64,000 nt of DNA, taken from Bacteroidota bacterium. Lineage in GTDB: Bacteria; Bacteroidota; Bacteroidia; 2-12-FULL-35-15. The translations under genes and the position numbers were made by a program. Under the pieces are notes generated by a model. The model was not told where the DNA came from, did no database searches, and worked only from the letters and a program-made list of their open reading frames with translations. Where the stretch lies: positions 1-64,000 of the forward strand of contig JAJTCJ010000022.1 in NCBI GenBank assembly GCA_021323165.1, given 5' to 3'. This document shows, in pieces, positions 35,475 to 44,083 of the stretch (positions are counted from its first letter, which is position 1; the number at the start of each line of letters is the position of its first letter).

Positions 35475-36029
35475 TCAAAAACTTGTTCCTGCAGCAGATT
35501 GCTTAAAGTTGTTTAAATTCTCGCTGAGTTTTTTCTTTAATTGTTCAATTTCAGTACGAAGTTCTCTGTTGGTTTCTGAAAGTTCATTAATAAGATCTGT
35601 TTTTTTAGCTTCTAATGTCTTCAGATCTGTGATGTCTCGGGTGAAACATCTGGTATGAACAAACTTGTCATCCTTCCATAAAACATTTGAATTGATCAAT
35701 ACCGGTTTTATCTGTCCGTTCTTACAAAGTAACTGTGCCGGGTAATTCTTCAGGGTTTCTTTTCTTATTAATCTAGAAAGTATATCTTCAATAACGTTTT
35801 TATCCGCATGGAAATTACTGATGTGTTTTCCTATATACTCTTCTTTACTATAACCCAAAGATTCCAGTTCCGCTTTATTGGCCCACACTATTATTCCGCT
35901 CCCATTCACCCAATGCAATGGTATAGAGGCATTCTCAACAAAGTCAGTTAATTCGTCAACCCGCGATTGAAGTTCCAGCCGCGTTTTCTCACTTTCTTCC
36001 AGTTTGATCTTAAGTGTTTCTATGTCCAT
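35475..36029 (-). CDS. Stand-alone PAS-domain protein with coiled-coil ends
   Basis: The 184-aa protein has an N-terminal coiled coil (about 1-30), one PAS domain (about 32-140: VNGSGIIVWANKAELESLGY, EYIGKHISNFHAD, FTRDITDLK) and a C-terminal coiled coil (about 140-175). It has no kinase, cyclase or DNA-binding domain, so it must signal by protein contact. The FHxD-type sequence is found in PAS domains that may bind haem or flavin, but I cannot tell which. It stands alone; the partner is unknown. Confidence 0.78.
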   Translation of the reverse strand: MDIETLKIKLEESEKTRLELQSRVDELTDFVENASIPLHWVNGSGIIVWANKAELESLGYSKEEYIGKHISNFHADKNVIEDILSRLIRKETLKNYPAQLLCKNGQIKPVLINSNVLWKDDKFVHTRCFTRDITDLKTLEAKKTDLINELSETNRELRTEIEQLKKKLSENLNNFKQSAAGTSF

Positions 36030-36155
36030 TAACTATCAAATAATTACAATTTTAATTTCTCTTTTAATATTTAAAAATCAGCATTTGTTAAGAAAAACAT
36101 GAATAGTTTTCGGTGAAAGCCGAAAAAAAATAGCCGAAACAGTTGTCACATTTTA

Positions 36156-37670
36156 TTAGAGCAATTTTTTTGGTATAATCTTCCTTGAGCCTGCTTTTAT
36201 ACGTTTCTTTAGGCTTGCTTTATGATCTGAGTTTTTCTCTAAAGTGGTTTTCCAGGAATTTTCGGGTAAGAATTCTTCCTCAACATATTTAGAAAGGTTT
36301 TTAGCAACTTTCTCCGATCGTATGATAACAATACATTCGGTGTTAAGATTCGCGCTGCGTGGATCGAAGTTATATGATCCGATAACAGATGTTATACCAT
36401 CAATAATAATTGTTTTTGAGTGCATACCGTAAACAGGTTTATAATTTAATCCGGCCTGCACTTCAGGGATCATAAGTTTAAACCTGACTTGAGGATCAGG
36501 TTTAAATTCATATACCTGAATCCCTGCCTTTAGAATTTCTTCTCTGTCTTTCTGATAACCGCTGAACGCTTCAGGATTATCAATGGATGCAAGACTATTG
36601 GTAAGCAATCTTATCCTGACACCGCGGTTTATTGTTTCTGTGATCAGCTGCTTGCCTTGTTCTGTAGTAATAAAATATGGACTCTGGATATCGATCGTAG
36701 ATTTAGCACTTTTAAAAAGACTGATAAGTGAATCTGTGCAAACCCCACCTTCACGTTTTTCTTTTTCCTCATTTTTGCCGGGGATATCGGATACAAAAGA
36801 GATCTGAGATACCCACACAAGTTCTCCTGATCTTTGTGCTGCTTTAAGCTCCTCAGGAAATTGCTTTAACTTGGATCTCATTTCTGCAGAAAATTCTTTT
36901 TCGGCATCTTCATGCAAACGGTTCAAACGCGCCCTGTCATTCATTTGCTTTTTTGCGCTTCGGCCTGACAGCTCTGAATAACGAACAGTAAGTTTATCAT
37001 TCCAGAATTGATCAAAAGAGATCTTAACATCATCTACAGCCTTACCCATCATCATCACATCCCTGTCTCTGAAATTGTATTTATCATCATAATCAAAATA
37101 TTCATCAGCAATATTTCGTCCTCCGGTTATACATACTTCATCATCAAACGTCATTGTCTTATTATGCATGCGTCTTAACAATCTGTTTGAATTTTTTGCA
37201 AGGTTCCATATTCTTCTGTCAAGCCGGCCAAGCATCAATCCCGCATTATACACGCGAATCTCAATGTTTTCATGTGAATCAAGTAAACGGATTTCATAGC
37301 TTCTCATTCTGCTTGCTGCATCATCAATAAGGATGCGGATCTTTACACCTTTATCCGCGGCCTGGACAATGCGGTCGCAGGCAATTCGTCCGGTTACATC
37401 TTTTGCAAAACTATAATATTGAATATCGATCGATCTTTGGGCATGATCAAGAAGCCAGATCCTTGCTATAAAACTGTTGCCGCCATTTTCAAGAGTATAA
37501 ACTCCTGTCTTTTTTTTAAGATCATCGCTTTTAATACCCAGGGCTTTATAAACATCAAGCGAATCAGATTTAATATTGGATGCGGGATGCTGTTTATTCG
37601 GTTTTTCGCGGTTAAGCGAACAGGAAACCGTTAAGCAGATACATAAAACTGATAGTATGTAATTATTCAT
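36156..37670 (-). CDS. Phospholipase D-superfamily lipoprotein (cardiolipin synthase-like)
   Basis: I start at 37670 because the Met there gives a lipoprotein signal with lipobox TVSC. The track start adds 12 unlikely residues. The 504-aa product has two HKD motifs, HNKTMTFDDEVCITGGRNIADEYF (about residue 168) and HSKTIIIDGITSVIGSYNFDPRSANLNTE (about 415), each with the GG/GS-N pattern. PLD enzymes of this type transfer or hydrolyse phosphatidyl groups. Periplasmic lipid-anchored members of this group resemble E. coli ClsC and YmdC more than the integral-membrane cardiolipin synthases. The exact substrate is not visible. The C-terminus is very basic (KKRIKAGSRKIIPKKLL). Confidence 0.87.
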   Translation of the reverse strand: MNNYILSVLCICLTVSCSLNREKPNKQHPASNIKSDSLDVYKALGIKSDDLKKKTGVYTLENGGNSFIARIWLLDHAQRSIDIQYYSFAKDVTGRIACDRIVQAADKGVKIRILIDDAASRMRSYEIRLLDSHENIEIRVYNAGLMLGRLDRRIWNLAKNSNRLLRRMHNKTMTFDDEVCITGGRNIADEYFDYDDKYNFRDRDVMMMGKAVDDVKISFDQFWNDKLTVRYSELSGRSAKKQMNDRARLNRLHEDAEKEFSAEMRSKLKQFPEELKAAQRSGELVWVSQISFVSDIPGKNEEKEKREGGVCTDSLISLFKSAKSTIDIQSPYFITTEQGKQLITETINRGVRIRLLTNSLASIDNPEAFSGYQKDREEILKAGIQVYEFKPDPQVRFKLMIPEVQAGLNYKPVYGMHSKTIIIDGITSVIGSYNFDPRSANLNTECIVIIRSEKVAKNLSKYVEEEFLPENSWKTTLEKNSDHKASLKKRIKAGSRKIIPKKLL

Positions 37671-37768
37671 ACAGTGTGAATATCCTTGACTGGAGCATTC
37701 AACCATACTGTTTAAATAAATATACCAGCGATTATATGCCTTGTAACTACGCTATAAGTAAAAGAAAA

Positions 37769-37785
37769 ATGCCCTTACGGGCATT
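37769..37785 (-). terminator. Terminator of the TonB receptor-lipoprotein operon
   Basis: AATGCCC/GGGCATT with a TTAC loop is followed on the minus strand by TTTCTTTT. It lies about 30 bases past the lipoprotein gene. Confidence 0.75.
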
Positions 37786-37815
37786 AAACTCTTAAAAAGA
37801 AAACAATTATTTTTG

Positions 37816-38394
37816 TTATTGGATCTTAGTTTGAAAGGTAATGTCAATATCGGTTTCACCCGGAGTATAACTTCCGTTTTTTACCCCTGCCTGATGACGC
37901 AGCACAATATGTGTTGTCCCGGAACTTGCTGATCCCGTTTTCCACTTGGTCTGAAGACCCAAAGGCAGCGGTGTTGGATTTGTATCGAGATCCAGTATAG
38001 TAATTGTTTCGTTTATTCCGGCTCCTGGTGTGAAAAAGAACAAATGATCATTCGCTTCCTCTTTTATTTCTTTTGAAATTGTATCAGCAGGGGTTTTGGT
38101 TTCATCCAGGATGGTTATATATGCCAGATAAGTAGTGTTGGCTGATAATTTAACAGTATCAAACTGAACAGGAGGATTGCCGCCATCACCATCCGGATCA
38201 CGAAACTGAGCTGCGACAGATGGTGCAAATCCTGCCGAATCTGTAAAGTTTAATCTGAAGGTTGTCATTATTTCTGATTCATTTACCGGTGGCGGTGGTT
38301 CTGCAACAGGCGAATCTGTATCTTTTTTACAACCTGTAAAAATTGAAATGGCAATTATGAGTAAGATGGCGAATGTTTTTAAAGTTGTTTTCAT
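37816..38394 (-). CDS. Lipoprotein partner of the TonB receptor ('type 1 periplasmic-binding fold' family)
   Basis: The 192-aa protein has a lipoprotein signal (lipobox FTGC) and a Pro-rich linker. The body has repeated beta motifs (EIMTTFRLNFTDS, FRDPDGDGG, DHLFFFTPG, TGSASSGTTHIVLRHQ, GETDIDITFQTKI). I recognise it as the family that sits beside a TonB-dependent receptor in many Bacteroidota, where it is often annotated as 'type 1 periplasmic binding fold superfamily'. Its role is not known from sequence; a substrate-capture function at the cell surface is an inference. It lies 16 bases after the receptor gene, so the two are co-transcribed. Confidence 0.78.
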   Translation of the reverse strand: MKTTLKTFAILLIIAISIFTGCKKDTDSPVAEPPPPVNESEIMTTFRLNFTDSAGFAPSVAAQFRDPDGDGGNPPVQFDTVKLSANTTYLAYITILDETKTPADTISKEIKEEANDHLFFFTPGAGINETITILDLDTNPTPLPLGLQTKWKTGSASSGTTHIVLRHQAGVKNGSYTPGETDIDITFQTKIQ

Positions 38395-38410
38395 AATATT
38401 TTTTGTTTAC

Positions 38411-40744
38411 TTATTTTTCTGTTGATTTTGTTTTCGGAGAATAATTAATTGGAATCTTTAATCGTAAAGTGATGTTTCTCCCCATCTCATCGCTATAATA
38501 TCTGAATCGATTCATGTAATTTCTATAAGAAGTGTTCAGTAAATTATTACATCCAATGCCAATTGTAATTGTTTGTGTGCCCAGATGTACGGTTGTTCCC
38601 ATTTCTAAATTGATAAGTGTATAAGCTTTTGGAGGACTGAGATAATCGCTGTTGGCAGGAACTCTCCATTGTTTATTCGTGTACTCAGCATTTAAAGTGA
38701 TATAGCTTTCGCTGATCTTTTTCGCTTTTTTAAAATTATAAGTTATTTCTCCGGAGAACCTATCTGAAGGCATCTGTATTAACCAGTCATTTGTGGTTTT
38801 ATTAAATGCCCTTAAAACGGAGGCTTTACCTGTTATTAATAATTGCGGAATAATGTAATAGCTTAGCTGTGCATCCAGTCCGGTAAATGTGGCATCACTC
38901 TGAGTATAAACAAATGTTGGGAAAGAACCATGTATAGTAACTGTCGCAGGAATTTGTGGCTGCAGGTTTATATAATCATCAATTATATTATGATACAATT
39001 CTACTTCTGCATGCAGCTTTTCTGAATGATAATTCATACCGGCAATAAAGTTATAAGCCTTTTCAGGTTTTAATGTTTTATCACCAATTTCAAATGTCGC
39101 AGAACCATGATGAATTCCATCGCTGTACAATTCATTTACAGCAGGCGGCCTCCAGGCGCTTCCCGCATTGAAATTAAATGATACTTTTTTAGATGCTTTA
39201 TAAACTGCTGTCAGAGTCCCCGAAACATTTTCATAATTATAAATGGGTGATACAATTACTTTTCCTTCGTATTTATAAATCCTCAGCCACCTGTAGTCAT
39301 AGCGGATACCTGCTTCCAATTGGAACTTATTCCTGCTGTATTTTTCTATCCAGTAAATTCCGCCCGAATAATTCCGGTAATTCGGAATAAAGTATCTTCC
39401 TGAATAAGTGTTGCCCTGGGTCATTCCGCTTACACCGATCATTCCTGTAAAATGTTTAATGTAATTATGCTCCCAGGTCAGGTCTGCGGAATGACTTGTA
39501 ATTTCAAATTGCAATTCAGGTTTGTTCAAAGCAGCAAGCGAATCATTCAATGGCTTGTCTTTACTAAATTCATTACGTAAATTATACTGCCGTGCATAAA
39601 TGATATTTAACTTTCCGGCCTTTCCGGTGAGTACAAAAGCCTTAGCTTTAAATAATTCATGTTCGATATGCTGGTATGGCCGGTCGATCGAATAAGTAAA
39701 TTCTCCTTTTTCAAGCGGCTCTGTGCGGTTTATTGCATCATAAAGATCACTTACATTTCCAATGTGCGCGCCAGCGAAAATTCCAAGTGTAGTATTGAAC
39801 TGACTGTAAAATATTTCTGCACCGTACTTTTCTTTTTTCCATCCGGCTGCCGCAGAAAAGTTATATTCTTTCATCCCGGTGTTCTTTAAATAATAAGTTG
39901 GCGTATGTGTGGCGCCTGATTGTTTTAAAGTTCCCTGAAGCCTCCAGCTAAGTGCCGGAATTTTTTTAAAATTCTGCTCAAGCATTGCTGAAGCTGTTCC
40001 TGATCTTCCATTGCTCATCCCCACTAAATTTACTTCAGCGCCAACACCTGCTGAATCTCTCAGTTTATTTGGTTCGACCAAAATTACACCTGCAATTGCA
40101 TCTGATCCGTAACGTACACTGTTGGCTCCTTTTATAACTGTTAATTTATTGGCAATAAAGGGATCGATTTCCGGGGCATGTTCACTTCCCCATTGTTGTC
40201 CTTCTTGTCTTATTCCGTTATTCAGGATCAGGATCCGATTACTGTGCATCCCATGAATCACCGGTTTTGAAACGTTTCCACCTGTTTGTATTGTATTTAC
40301 TCCTGTTATGGTTTTCAATGCTTGCCCTAATGATTCTCCACGCTGTTCATCAAGCTCTCGTCCTTTCATTTCATAAGATGGCTGAACAGTTTTTTCAGGA
40401 ACTTTTTCAGAAACAATATTTACTAATCCTAATTCATGGAGGTGATGCTCAGGATAAAAGTTCTTTGTTTGGTCAGCGGTGATTGTAATTAACTCCGAAA
40501 TACTATCGCAGCCTATATGTACACAGGTGATGGTGTATGTACCCGGGCAAAGTCCGCTTATAACATAATATCCAAGGCTGTCTGTAATTGCACCTTTCCC
40601 CGACTCTTTTATAAAAATGGTAGCAAACTCTAAAGGTTGGCGATCATGGTGATCAATTACCTTTCCTTGCAGGGTGAGATCACACTGGCTGATGCTTAAT
40701 AATGCATTAAGCAGAAGGAAAAATATACTGAGAGTTTTTTTCAT
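38411..40744 (-). CDS. TonB-dependent outer-membrane receptor with N-terminal carboxypeptidase-like domain
   Basis: The 777-aa protein has a signal peptide (ending SISQ), a CarboxypepD_reg-like domain (about 22-105, LQGKVIDHHDRQPLEFATIFIKES), a plug domain (about 120-225, GNVSKPVIHGMHSNRILILNNGIRQEGQQWG) and a 22-strand barrel ending in RYYSDEMGRNITLRLKIPI. There is no SusD partner, so it is not a SusCD glycan importer. The HSPEI-like plug block (GSEHAPEIDPF) and the small His/Cys-rich protein upstream suggest metal uptake in the style of ZnuD or copper receptors. That is an inference. Confidence 0.88.
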   Translation of the reverse strand: MKKTLSIFFLLLNALLSISQCDLTLQGKVIDHHDRQPLEFATIFIKESGKGAITDSLGYYVISGLCPGTYTITCVHIGCDSISELITITADQTKNFYPEHHLHELGLVNIVSEKVPEKTVQPSYEMKGRELDEQRGESLGQALKTITGVNTIQTGGNVSKPVIHGMHSNRILILNNGIRQEGQQWGSEHAPEIDPFIANKLTVIKGANSVRYGSDAIAGVILVEPNKLRDSAGVGAEVNLVGMSNGRSGTASAMLEQNFKKIPALSWRLQGTLKQSGATHTPTYYLKNTGMKEYNFSAAAGWKKEKYGAEIFYSQFNTTLGIFAGAHIGNVSDLYDAINRTEPLEKGEFTYSIDRPYQHIEHELFKAKAFVLTGKAGKLNIIYARQYNLRNEFSKDKPLNDSLAALNKPELQFEITSHSADLTWEHNYIKHFTGMIGVSGMTQGNTYSGRYFIPNYRNYSGGIYWIEKYSRNKFQLEAGIRYDYRWLRIYKYEGKVIVSPIYNYENVSGTLTAVYKASKKVSFNFNAGSAWRPPAVNELYSDGIHHGSATFEIGDKTLKPEKAYNFIAGMNYHSEKLHAEVELYHNIIDDYINLQPQIPATVTIHGSFPTFVYTQSDATFTGLDAQLSYYIIPQLLITGKASVLRAFNKTTNDWLIQMPSDRFSGEITYNFKKAKKISESYITLNAEYTNKQWRVPANSDYLSPPKAYTLINLEMGTTVHLGTQTITIGIGCNNLLNTSYRNYMNRFRYYSDEMGRNITLRLKIPINYSPKTKSTEK

Positions 40745-40909
40745 TATTACAACTTTTCAAATGCAGATAAAAGAGTAAAACAAAATATACTGATTGAATG
40801 GTTTGATTATATGGAATCGGAAATACATTATTAGTTTATTCCGGTGCATATATATGTTTCACTACGGCAATTTACCATAGCGAAAACGGCCTGAAGAAAT
40901 CAGAAGAAG

Positions 40910-41224
40910 TTAAATGATTGGCGGAGCGCGCGAGCCGGAATGATCAATTGTATTTAACTCATAAACACAATTAATAGATGGAGTGTAAGAAAAGGTAGAA
41001 CTAAATAAGATTAGAGCATCCGCGATTTCAATGGGTTCCTCAGATGATGTGAAAGTGAAGCTGCAGATCGAACAATGGTGCTCCAAACTATGAAAGTGTT
41101 TGTCACTTTCGCTGCAATGAATATCATCAGAATGTTCAAATGCATGAAGCTCCTTTTCAGCTAAGGGAAATAGGAAAAGAAGCAGAAAGAAAACAGATAT
41201 ATATTTCTTTAAATTTTGATGCAT
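40910..41224 (-). CDS. Small exported His/Cys-rich protein, probably metal-related
   Basis: I start at the Met at 41224 because it begins a signal peptide (MHQNLKKYISVFFLLLFLFPL). The mature part is rich in His and Cys (FEHSDDIHCSESDKHFHSLEHHCSICSF), a likely metal-binding segment, and ends in SGSRAPPII. It lies about 165 bases upstream of the TonB receptor gene in the same direction. Similar small proteins sit next to metal-responsive TonB receptors in other Bacteroidota. Which metal it binds is unknown. Confidence 0.65.
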   Translation of the reverse strand: MHQNLKKYISVFFLLLFLFPLAEKELHAFEHSDDIHCSESDKHFHSLEHHCSICSFTFTSSEEPIEIADALILFSSTFSYTPSINCVYELNTIDHSGSRAPPII

Positions 41225-41280
41225 TAATGCAAAAGTACTAAATATATTGTTATTCTTTACTGCCATCTAAGATCAATGCT

Positions 41281-41607
41281 GTGGGAAAAGTTTCTTCTTC
41301 ATTAATTTGCTGGCATTACCACTAATCATCCAGAGGAGTGAGCACAGGAGTAAATTGGTGTGCCCTAGAGAAATACTAAATACCAGAAGCGTAACCTGCA
41401 TAATTAACATCTATCTTGTTAGGATCCACTTGATACTTTAATATGATCTAAAGAGTTAAGATTTTCTTCATAGTAATGTGTTCGGGTTTAGTTAAATCTA
41501 TAAATGATCTCGACAAAGACAAAAAAACAGTCGATATGCACTAGTCTTACTTAGGAAATAAAGGAAATTATTTCCCCGTATTCTAACATTAGAAACTAAC
41601 AGAACTT
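41281..41607. other. Gene-poor decayed sequence
   Basis: I see no supported gene, RNA or terminator here. All frames are broken by stops. It precedes other remnants and marks the left side of a disturbed region. Confidence 0.5.
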
Positions 41608-41715
41608 ATGGCAGATGAGCCAAAATACTTAATAGATACTAAAAAGCCCTCTTTCAAGTTTAAATTGGGAGAAACCCCCACTCAGGCATTAAGTTGGTAT
41701 AGAGGGTTTAAGTAA
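41608..41715 (+). CDS. Very short ORF (35 aa), doubtful
   Basis: ATG to TAA encodes MADEPKYLIDTKKPSFKFKL and 15 more residues. I do not recognise it. It lies in a decayed stretch and may be the tail or head of a lost gene. It is reported only because it is open and has plausible composition. Confidence 0.2.
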   Translation: MADEPKYLIDTKKPSFKFKLGETPTQALSWYRGFK

Positions 41716-41723
41716 TCTGACCA

Positions 41724-42000
41724 ATGAATAAGAAATACTTCAAAACACGTTTAACAAGTTTCGCTTTAACTCTGCTTATTTACTCAACGGGGTTCTGTCA
41801 AAATCTCCAATGCAATAATCAGTATTCTTTAAACAAGCAAACCTTTTCAGGTAGAATGAGTTGTGACACATTAAATAATATTTATGTGAGCGGATCATAT
41901 CTCAGATTATACCGGAAGATTACATAACGGATTTTTATCGGGCAAAAATATGATGGAAAAACTTTCAATTATTTTACGGAGTAAATTGCTTGCAATTAAA
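41724..42000 (+). pseudogene. Remnant of a secreted SBBP-repeat protein gene
   Basis: The ORF at 41724-41927 begins with a convincing signal peptide (MNKKYFKTRLTSFALTLLIYSTGFCQ). It reaches the start of an SBBP propeller repeat (DTLNNIYVSGSY) and then leaves frame. The next frame continues with SDYTGRLHNGFLSGK, and a third frame with KYDGKTFNYFTE before a stop. This looks like the first repeat of a protein like the 744-aa SBBP gene, broken by at least two frameshifts and with the rest deleted. Confidence 0.55.
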
Positions 42001-42075
42001 GATTAAAAGGGAAATATCCTTTGAAAATAACTTCTTTTATTGTAGTAAAAAACTAATTCCACGTGAGGCATTAAA

Positions 42076-42097
42076 AAGCCTATTCTTTCGAACAGGC
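42076..42097 (-). terminator. Orphan minus-strand terminator-like hairpin
   Basis: AAGCCT/AGGCTT with an inner TTC/GAA pairing. On the minus strand it is followed by TTTTTAATG. No minus-strand gene ends here, so it may be left over from a lost gene, or it may act as a leader hairpin for the PAS gene. Confidence 0.4.
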
Positions 42098-42124
42098 TTC
42101 AATCAAACGATTAAAACTCAATAT

Positions 42125-43303
42125 ATGGATGATTTCTTCAAATCAGAACAACTGCGAAAAACAAATATCCTCATCAATGCGATATGGGCAGCAGTTATTT
42201 TCATGAATGTTACTTTCGGTATAGCTATTTTTGTTTTACCAGAGTTTATAACGCGTTATCTAACTTTCATTGTTGTTTCCTGGGTTGCAGCCATAATACT
42301 AATTTTTCTAACAAAAAAAAGCAAAATAAAGCTCAGTGCTTTGTTATATCTCATTTTGTTTATTTGGCTGATTTTTGGAGGGGCGTGGACTGGCGGTGGT
42401 ATCAGGGGGCACGGATTAAAGTTATTACCGATAGTAGTTCTATTCGCGGGTTTAACTTTAGAAAAGAAGGGAATATGGCTATTTACTATTCTAACATCTC
42501 TATGCGGGTTGGGACTCGTTTTCGCTGAATATTATATGTTTCTCCCTAGACTGGAACCTTTGGGACAGGATGCCACCATTCATTGGGTGTACCAAACAAC
42601 GTGTATTTTTCTGCTCGCATTTCTCGCTTATTTGGCTGTTCGGGATCTAAAAAAGTCGTTAAGAAATGTTCAGGTGGAACTGGCCCATAGTAAAGAAATG
42701 GAAGAAAAATACCGCTTAATTTTGGAGTCATTCCCAGATATATATTTCCAAACAGATGTGGAAGGAAAAATAATCGTTGTTAGTCCATCTGTCAAAGCTT
42801 GTATTGGTTACGATGTAGTTGATGTTGTTGGTAGAAATATATCAGAATTCTACTTAGATAGTAAGGCTGGAAATGCATTTTTAGTTGATCTGAAAACGAA
42901 TGAATATGTTCGAAACTATGAATTGGATATGGTCTCAAAAGAAGGAAATGTCATTAAAACCATTATTTCAAGTCGATTCATATATGACGAAAATGCCAAT
43001 CAAATTGGCGTTGAAGGCACCATACACGATATTACTAAAATGCAGGAGGCTAAAGATCTATTAAAGATACATCATAAGGAGTTGTTAGATATAGCTTTTC
43101 TACAGTCTCATATAGTTAGGCGCCCCGTGGCTACAATTCTGGGATTAATTAGGTTAATAGATGTCGAAGATAGAAACAATCCAATAAATTTTGAAGTTAT
43201 TAAACATCTTGAAACTGCCGCTAAAGAATTGGATTCTGTAATAAAAAAAATTATTGAAAAAACACACCGGATTCAAGAAATTACAGAAAAAAAAATAGAA
43301 TAG
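42125..43303 (+). CDS. Membrane PAS sensor with a DHp-like segment but no ATPase domain
   Basis: I start at 42125 (MDDFFKSEQLRKTN), since the track's 45 upstream residues run through remnant DNA. The 392-aa protein has six predicted TM helices (residues about 15-205), a PAS domain (about 225-340: ILESFPDIYFQTDVEGKIIVVSPS, GTIHDITKMQEA) and a final helix pair LQSHIVRRPVATILGLIRLI ... ELDSVIKKIIEKT. That segment resembles the dimerisation/His-acceptor helices of histidine kinases with His in QSH. The protein ends before any N, D, F or G box. Such proteins recur in Bacteroidota, so this is probably natural and not a truncation. Confidence 0.75.
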   Translation: MDDFFKSEQLRKTNILINAIWAAVIFMNVTFGIAIFVLPEFITRYLTFIVVSWVAAIILIFLTKKSKIKLSALLYLILFIWLIFGGAWTGGGIRGHGLKLLPIVVLFAGLTLEKKGIWLFTILTSLCGLGLVFAEYYMFLPRLEPLGQDATIHWVYQTTCIFLLAFLAYLAVRDLKKSLRNVQVELAHSKEMEEKYRLILESFPDIYFQTDVEGKIIVVSPSVKACIGYDVVDVVGRNISEFYLDSKAGNAFLVDLKTNEYVRNYELDMVSKEGNVIKTIISSRFIYDENANQIGVEGTIHDITKMQEAKDLLKIHHKELLDIAFLQSHIVRRPVATILGLIRLIDVEDRNNPINFEVIKHLETAAKELDSVIKKIIEKTHRIQEITEKKIE

Positions 43304-43438
43304 TTATTCCACTAAAATGAGCGCGGTTATCGTATTTTACGGCAATTTTACGGTAGCTTTTAGAAATCAGTGCAGAAGTTGACATTATTTTAAAGAACGA
43401 TTCAGTCGGTAACCTTTGCTTATGAAAATATAGGAAGG

Positions 43439-44071
43439 TTAGAATGAACTTAGTAGTTTTATTTCATTACGATAAAGCACTAGTTTTTTATCATTCTCTA
43501 ACTGTTTTAATAAACGAGAAATAACCACTCTACTGGTTCCCATTTCCTCTGCAATTTGTTTATGGGATAGTTGTATAGCATTTTTCCCGGTGACTTTTGC
43601 TTTTGCTTTAAGATATTTGATTAATCTCTCATCGAACTTTTGGAAAGCGATACTTTCCAAAGATTTTAAGAGCTCATTGAATCTTTGAGTAAAACTGCTG
43701 AAAATATAACTTTTCCAACTTGGATATTTGACCAGCCATTCATCTAATTTATTATGAGGAATAGCTATAAGCTCCACATTGTCTTCGGCAATAGCTTTAA
43801 TCTCACTCTTTTTTGCTTCCATGCAACAAGCATAAGCCATTGCACAACTTTCATTATTACTTAAATAGTATAAAATAATCTCCCTGTCTTCTTCATCTTT
43901 TCGCATGACACGAAGAGTGCCACTTATTATTATTGGCATAAAACGGACTGGCTTACCATAATCCATGATAATTTCTCCTTCCTTAAAACTACGAATTTCG
44001 CCTACCTCTATTATTTCGTCAATCAATTTTTTCTCAAAAATGGATGAAAATTTTGCTTTAATGTCATTCAT
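43439..44071 (-). CDS. Crp/Fnr-family regulator with Cys triad, candidate activator of the sulfur island
   Basis: The 210-aa protein has a cyclic-nucleotide-binding-like beta roll (about 20-115), a dimer helix, and a C-terminal winged HTH (LSHKQIAEEMGTSRVVISRLLKQL, about 168-191). It has no FNR-type N-terminal Cys cluster. Instead it has Cys76, Cys82 and Cys83 in NESCAMAYACCMEAKKSEI, next to the effector pocket. The thiols could sense persulfide, oxygen or NO; this is inference. It is the last of seven tightly packed genes starting at 48707, 12 bases after the porin gene. Dyads fitting a Crp/Fnr protein lie in all three island promoters, including that of its own operon, so autoregulation is likely. 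Confidence 0.9.
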   Translation of the reverse strand: MNDIKAKFSSIFEKKLIDEIIEVGEIRSFKEGEIIMDYGKPVRFMPIIISGTLRVMRKDEEDREIILYYLSNNESCAMAYACCMEAKKSEIKAIAEDNVELIAIPHNKLDEWLVKYPSWKSYIFSSFTQRFNELLKSLESIAFQKFDERLIKYLKAKAKVTGKNAIQLSHKQIAEEMGTSRVVISRLLKQLENDKKLVLYRNEIKLLSSF

Positions 44072-44083
44072 AGCTTACAGGAG

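Noticed and set aside
42125-43303. Complete sensor histidine kinase
   Set aside because: No N, D/F or G box of the ATPase domain exists before the stop codon or in the following 130 bases in any frame.
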